From contig JBOEHJ010000006.1 of NCBI GenBank assembly GCA_050633905.1, positions 38,581-102,580 of the forward strand: 64,000 nt of DNA. The letters are read 5' to 3'. This document shows positions 60,531-64,000 of the stretch, one piece after another. The notes beneath the pieces are model-generated. The model was not told the DNA's origin and searched no databases. It was given only the letters and a program-made list of their open reading frames with translations. Source of the stretch: JANQPX01 sp050633905 (GTDB lineage Bacteria > Pseudomonadota > Alphaproteobacteria > Geminicoccales > Geminicoccaceae). Numbering within the stretch: position 1 is the stretch's first letter; the number at the start of each line of letters is the position of its first letter. The translations under genes and the position numbers were made by a program.

Positions 60531-61694
60531 ATGTTTACCCAAGTGAGAAAACAGATCACGGACTCGGTGAAGGAGGCCAAGAAAAACGGCGCTCTGACGG
60601 CAGAGAAAACCCATGCCATCCTGCGGGATGCGGTTGCCGAGGCAGCAGCAGACCTGAAAGGCGGCGCCACGCAAGCGCGCAAACTGTCAAACGAGGCCGT
60701 CTCCTCCGCCGTGAAGGCGCTTGAAGAGGCCGGTGGCGCAACCCGCGACACCGTGTCGGCTGCGGTTGCGGGAACGGTCGAAGGTGTCCGCCATGCCCCG
60801 GCCCAGCTTATTTCGGCCGCCGAAAAGGACGTTGCCGGAGCGAAAGAACGGATCGTGAGTGAGGAAGAGAAGCTCGCCGCTAGCCTTCGCGAAAGCCTGG
60901 AAGGGGCCAAGGAGGCCGCGCAGGAGTTTACCGGCAACATCCGCGAGGAAATCACCGATGCGGTCGCCGATGCCAAGCTGGAGATGACAGAGCTTCTGGG
61001 CGTGACCCGCGATGCGGTCAGGGACGCGGTGAAGACGGCCATCGAAAACGGCGAGAAGGTCGATGAAAACGTGCGCAGGATCACCCGCGATGCGACGGCC
61101 AAAGCCCTAGGTGAGGCGAAATTCACTGCCGAGCGCGCCCGCAATGTCTCTGAGACCGTGTTGTCGGCTGCGGTCGAAGCGGCTGAAGAGTCGGGCTCGT
61201 ATGTCTCTGAGACCGCGCAGGCCGCAGCCGAGGGTGTGCGCGAAGGACTAGGAATTGTGATCGAGCAAGCCCGTGAAACCGTTTCCAGGACCCGCAAGGG
61301 GGCCGGCGAATACACGGCGAGCGAGCTGAAACAGCTGGCCAAGGATCTGGATTCGGTTGGCGACCTGTTCGTCGAGGCTCTCCGCCGGGTCGCCGACCGG
61401 TCGGGCAAGGTGGCAAGAGCCATTCTCGACGAGGTTGCCGAAGATGCCCGCAAGGCCGGGTCAAGCCTGCGCGAACTGGCCGCCAAGGCGGCAAGCGCTG
61501 CGGGCGACCGGTTGAAAGAGCTGGGCAGCGACACGCTGCATGCCGGCGGAAAGGCCGCCCATGTCGTCGCCGATGAGGCAAGCGAGTTGGGCGCGCGGAT
61601 GGTCAGCGTCGCCAAGGGCGCGGCCGTCGGCATGTGGGAAGGCGCGCGCAAGGCGTTTGCCCATGACGACAACGACGAGAAAAAGGAGGGCTGA
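60531..61694 (+). CDS. long amphipathic-helix repeat protein (DUF6781-like)
   Basis: 387 residues, almost wholly Ala/Glu/Lys/Arg/Val helix with loose 11-residue periodicity (SVKEAKKNGALTAEKTHAIL; DAVAEAAADLKGGATQARK; ETVLSAAVEAAEESGSYVSE). No membrane segment or enzyme motif. It resembles apolipoprotein- or LEA-like proteins and the DUF6781 group of stress genes. Starts after AACGGAGAAA. Coupled closely with the small secreted protein that follows. Confidence 0.7.
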   Translation: MFTQVRKQITDSVKEAKKNGALTAEKTHAILRDAVAEAAADLKGGATQARKLSNEAVSSAVKALEEAGGATRDTVSAAVAGTVEGVRHAPAQLISAAEKDVAGAKERIVSEEEKLAASLRESLEGAKEAAQEFTGNIREEITDAVADAKLEMTELLGVTRDAVRDAVKTAIENGEKVDENVRRITRDATAKALGEAKFTAERARNVSETVLSAAVEAAEESGSYVSETAQAAAEGVREGLGIVIEQARETVSRTRKGAGEYTASELKQLAKDLDSVGDLFVEALRRVADRSGKVARAILDEVAEDARKAGSSLRELAAKAASAAGDRLKELGSDTLHAGGKAAHVVADEASELGARMVSVAKGAAVGMWEGARKAFAHDDNDEKKEG

Positions 61695-61696
61695 TC

Positions 61697-61957
61697 ATGA
61701 AAAGGACATTGATCGCAACCACGATGGCAATCGGGCTTGGCGCGGGTTTCGCGCTGGCCCCGACCTCGACCGTGTTCGCTCAAACGACGGGCGCAGAGGC
61801 CGAAACCGTTCAGAAGGACTGGCTGGATGAAATAAACACGCGCATCGATCTGGCACAGGCCAGAGCCGCGCTGTTGCGCGCCAGGATCGCGCTTCAGATC
61901 GAAGAAGCGCCCGGGCGGGCAAGCGTCCGGCTGGCGAAATCTGTCGCGGGCAAGTGA
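61697..61957 (+). CDS. small secreted helical protein
   Basis: 86 residues with signal peptide MKRTLIATTMAIGLGAGFAL and a cut near VFAQTT. The mature part is one charged helix (WLDEINTRIDLAQARAALLR). It is 2 bases after the long helical protein, AGGAGG lies before its ATG. Function unknown; a stress operon with the CRP gene is likely. Confidence 0.7.
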   Translation: MKRTLIATTMAIGLGAGFALAPTSTVFAQTTGAEAETVQKDWLDEINTRIDLAQARAALLRARIALQIEEAPGRASVRLAKSVAGK

Positions 61958-61961
61958 ACAG

Positions 61962-62465
61962 GTGGATCATTTGCTGGATAGCCTGAAACCCCGCCTGCTT
62001 ATCTTTGACGAATTTCACAGTGCGCTGCGCGGGCGGCGTCAGGACGTGAAAGCCGTGTTTTCGTTTCTGCGCCGCATTGCCAGGGTACATGACATTTCGC
62101 CGGTGTTGGTTGGTGAGATCGCGGTCTTTGATGCCATCCACGATACAGAAGAAATGGGGTCACGGTTTGACACGATTCCCATTCCGAGATGGGGGTATGA
62201 CGAGGATTTCGCCACACTTCTTGACAGCCTTGAGGCCAGCATGCCGCTTGCCCTTGTATCGGAGCTATCACGTCCGTCATTGGCGAGAATGATCCATAAA
62301 CTGTCCGAGGGATTGATCGGAGAAGTTGTTGATATCATCAGCCGGGCCGCGATTGCTGCGATCCAGAACGGCGAGGAACACATCACCGAAGCGCGCATTG
62401 CGTCCCTTGGCTACATTCCGTTGTCGAAGCGCCGGAACGCTGCCGTGCGCAATGAAATGACATGA
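61962..62465 (+). pseudogene. 5'-truncated tniB of a second transposon
   Basis: The frame starts abruptly at the Walker B region (LKPRLLIFDEFHSALRGR) and continues to the TniB C-terminus (LIGEVVDIISRAAIAAIQNG, EEHITEARIASLG), similar to the intact TniB here. Walker A and the first ~130 residues are missing. No tniA lies upstream. Overlaps the next tniQ. Confidence 0.85.
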
Positions 62466-63472
62466 GCCGACCCTCATCCGGGATTGCCGTTATGCCCACG
62501 CGCCGCTATGTCAACGAGGCTGGGCGTGGCTGGCCGGTGCATGTCTTTCCGGCTCCGGGGGAGCTTCTGTCAAGCTGGCTGCACCGGCTCGCCCTGGCCA
62601 ATGGTGTCCCACCGCAATATTTCGGGCGCGTTCTCAGACTGACGGGCACGGCCTGGTCGGGGCAACTTGACCGAAACCTTCCCGGGCATGTCCTTGATCT
62701 TCTTGTCGAACAGGCGGGAATACCTGCAGGAGTTATTGCTGGACTGGCCCTTGGTCCCGATCCTCTGGCCCGGTTGCGATTGCGGTTGATGATCAAACCC
62801 CCCAAGAGCATCGCGTCCGGTCTGCAGCCCACCCGCATGCAATATTGCCCAGCCTGTCTGACAGAAGATCATGCGCCCTATTTCCGGCGCAGTTGGACCT
62901 TAGCGACGCGCGTTTCCTGTTTTCGCCATGGCCGCCGATTGCGGGATAGATGCCCAAGCTGTGGCAGCGGCATTGTACCGTCCAGACAAGACCGGCTATT
63001 GCCACAGCATGTTTGCGTTCGGTGCGATGGTGATCTCCGCAAACGTACCGTGCGCGCCGAGCATGATGTTCAGAAATTCGAAGGGCTGCTCGACGATCTG
63101 CTTCGCTTGCATGTTGCAGGACACCGGATGCCGGGCCAAACCACCCTGCCCGCTCTGCTTGGTGCGACCTGTTTCACTGTTGGCACAGAGCCCAAGTCCA
63201 TCGCCCAGCTATCGCTTCGGGACCGTCAACGTCTGTTTCGTCAACTGGCGGAAGGCTCGATGCCCCTCCATATGCGACCCGATAGCCTCGCAACGCCTAT
63301 TTGGTCACGAATTGCGCGGGTCGCGCCCACACATATGGGCCTAACGAAATCCCTCACGACAAAAATCATGGCCCGAACGGTAGCGGGACGAGACACCCGC
63401 CCTGCACGCGCCGAACTGATAGACTTGATGCAAACAATCGGGCGCCTTCACTCGGACCGTCGCGCATCATGA
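62462..63472 (+). CDS. tniQ: TniQ-family protein of the second, broken transposon
   Basis: 336 residues. VHVFPAPGELLSSWLHRLAL at the start, zinc ribbons YCPACLTEDHAPYFRRSW and CFRHGRRLRDRCPSCGSG, all intact. It is on the plus strand, opposite to the complete tniABQ element, and differs clearly from that TniQ, so it belongs to another transposon lineage. It is coupled to the tniB remnant by overlap. Whether it still acts with another element is unknown. Confidence 0.88.
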   Translation: MSRPSSGIAVMPTRRYVNEAGRGWPVHVFPAPGELLSSWLHRLALANGVPPQYFGRVLRLTGTAWSGQLDRNLPGHVLDLLVEQAGIPAGVIAGLALGPDPLARLRLRLMIKPPKSIASGLQPTRMQYCPACLTEDHAPYFRRSWTLATRVSCFRHGRRLRDRCPSCGSGIVPSRQDRLLPQHVCVRCDGDLRKRTVRAEHDVQKFEGLLDDLLRLHVAGHRMPGQTTLPALLGATCFTVGTEPKSIAQLSLRDRQRLFRQLAEGSMPLHMRPDSLATPIWSRIARVAPTHMGLTKSLTTKIMARTVAGRDTRPARAELIDLMQTIGRLHSDRRAS

Positions 63473-63488
63473 TTGGCGAATGTCGTCA

Positions 63489-63998
63489 TTAGGTGGTCAA
63501 ACCTGCGTCCCCGAGCTGTTCCCGGTCCGGTAGGTCCTGCAAGCTTTCCATATCGAATGCCGCGAGAAACTCTTTGGTCGTCACATAGGTGTAAGGTGCT
63601 CCTCGCCGGGGTGAGCGCGGCCCGGTGCCGATCAATCCCCGCGCATGCAGCCTTCCAATCAGGTCGCGGCTGATCTCCTTGCCGAAGATATCCTTGAGCC
63701 CGTCTCGTGTGATCGGCTGGTGGTAAGCAATCGCGGCCAACACCGCGACATCGAACTCCCGCAGGTTCAGTTCCTGCTCGCCGATATTGGCTGCCGCCCG
63801 GATCGCAGATGCGTAGGCAGGGCGTGTTCGCAACATCCAGCCATCCGCAACCTTCGCCACCTCAAACGACCGCCCTTCCAGATCGGACGCGAGGTCTTCG
63901 ATCAGCAGATCGACCGATACGTTCCCCACTATACGCGCCAAGTCTTCACACGGTACAGGCGTTGCAGACGCAAACAGAACCGCCTCGATCCGCCGCAT
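63489..63998 (-). CDS. ScpB-like (SMC-ScpA-ScpB) protein, possibly incomplete at the edge
   Basis: 169 residues, with an ATG at the window edge; the frame may start further out. ScpB winged-helix pattern: RIEAVLFASATPVPCEDLAR, LNLREFDVAVLAAIAYHQPI and LIGRLHARGLIGTGPRSPRR. ScpB is a kleisin-binding subunit of condensin. The gene is near transposon remains and may be a mobile-element homologue, not the housekeeping scpB. Its stop is 17 bases from the end of tniQ, so it is convergent with it. Confidence 0.75.
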   Translation of the reverse strand: MRRIEAVLFASATPVPCEDLARIVGNVSVDLLIEDLASDLEGRSFEVAKVADGWMLRTRPAYASAIRAAANIGEQELNLREFDVAVLAAIAYHQPITRDGLKDIFGKEISRDLIGRLHARGLIGTGPRSPRRGAPYTYVTTKEFLAAFDMESLQDLPDREQLGDAGLTT

Positions 63999-64000
63999 CC

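Noticed and set aside
60092..61783. 563-codon minus-strand frame, Ser/Ala-rich
   Set aside because: It is the antisense of the Ala/Glu-rich helical gene and part of the CRP gene; its Ser/Ala bias is a product of codon complement.
63481..63495. TGTCGTCATTA as a certain transposon end
   Set aside because: Only one copy was seen, no matching opposite end was found, and it overlaps the ScpB-like stop; kept only as a remark.
1..64000. tRNA, rRNA or CRISPR array
   Set aside because: Reading both strands showed no cloverleaf with a GTTCRANNC arm, no rRNA conserved stretch and no regularly spaced repeats.

Overview
The window looks like DNA from an alphaproteobacterium of the Rhodobacterales (Roseobacter-type). 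The reasons are a VirB/VirD4 conjugation module paired with a RepC initiator, RepC itself (a protein essentially confined to alphaproteobacteria), a DUF3422 gene, a group IV-type ornithine decarboxylase, and the codon and GC style. No rRNA, tRNA, CRISPR array or integrase was seen. The DNA is a mosaic. A catabolic and transport region is followed by a conjugative element that carries two defence loci. An ISL3-family insertion sequence sits at what looks like a rearrangement junction. After it come chromosome-like genes interrupted by a Tn7/Tn5053-like transposon.

Bases 1-12300, all on the minus strand, hold two operons. One encodes a branched-chain-amino-acid-type ABC importer (livKHMGF-like), an iron-dependent alcohol dehydrogenase, a secreted cyclase-family hydrolase and a succinate-semialdehyde dehydrogenase, a set that would suit uptake and oxidation of a C4 hydroxyacid or its lactone. 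The other encodes a histidine kinase, an NtrC-like response regulator and a second periplasmic binding protein, all translationally coupled. Four copies of a 17-bp palindrome of the form YGAGCG-N5-CGCTCR lie in pairs about three helical turns apart, one pair upstream of each operon. This suggests one regulon. The regulator has lost the GAFTGA loop that contacts sigma-54.

Bases 12900-44430 carry a conjugative element. It has virC2/virC1-like genes, a probable oriT with nested inverted repeats, virD1/virD2/virD4, a virB operon on the minus strand (virB1-11 with two transglycosylases and a small lipoprotein), several small accessory genes, and a solitary repC with a probable antisense RNA. Between virD4 and virB11 lies a 9.5-kb minus-strand operon. 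It opens with a FitAB/VapBC-type antitoxin and toxin and continues with an MmeI-like adenine methyltransferase, a HEPN-like protein, a fragment of a helicase gene, an AlbA_2 ATPase-type protein, a small ORF, a DEAD/DEAH helicase and a GIY-YIG nuclease. Almost every junction is an overlap. This is the best candidate for an under-described defence system in the window. Downstream of repC lies a Gabija pair (gajA, gajB).

The ISL3 element (49184-50874) has 26-bp terminal repeats but no target duplication, and it cuts a different gene on each side (a winged-helix gene fragment and DUF3422), as expected of an IS-mediated deletion or fusion. Beyond it lie ornithine decarboxylase, a three-gene cluster of basic DNA-binding-like proteins, a flavin/PNPOx-family stress protein and a secreted esterase. 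A tniABQ transposon (55913-59569) with recognisable ends and TnsB-type repeats follows. Next come a CRP-family regulator, a long amphipathic-helix protein and a small secreted protein, then the remains of a second Tni transposon (tniB fragment plus intact tniQ), and an ScpB-like gene at the right edge.
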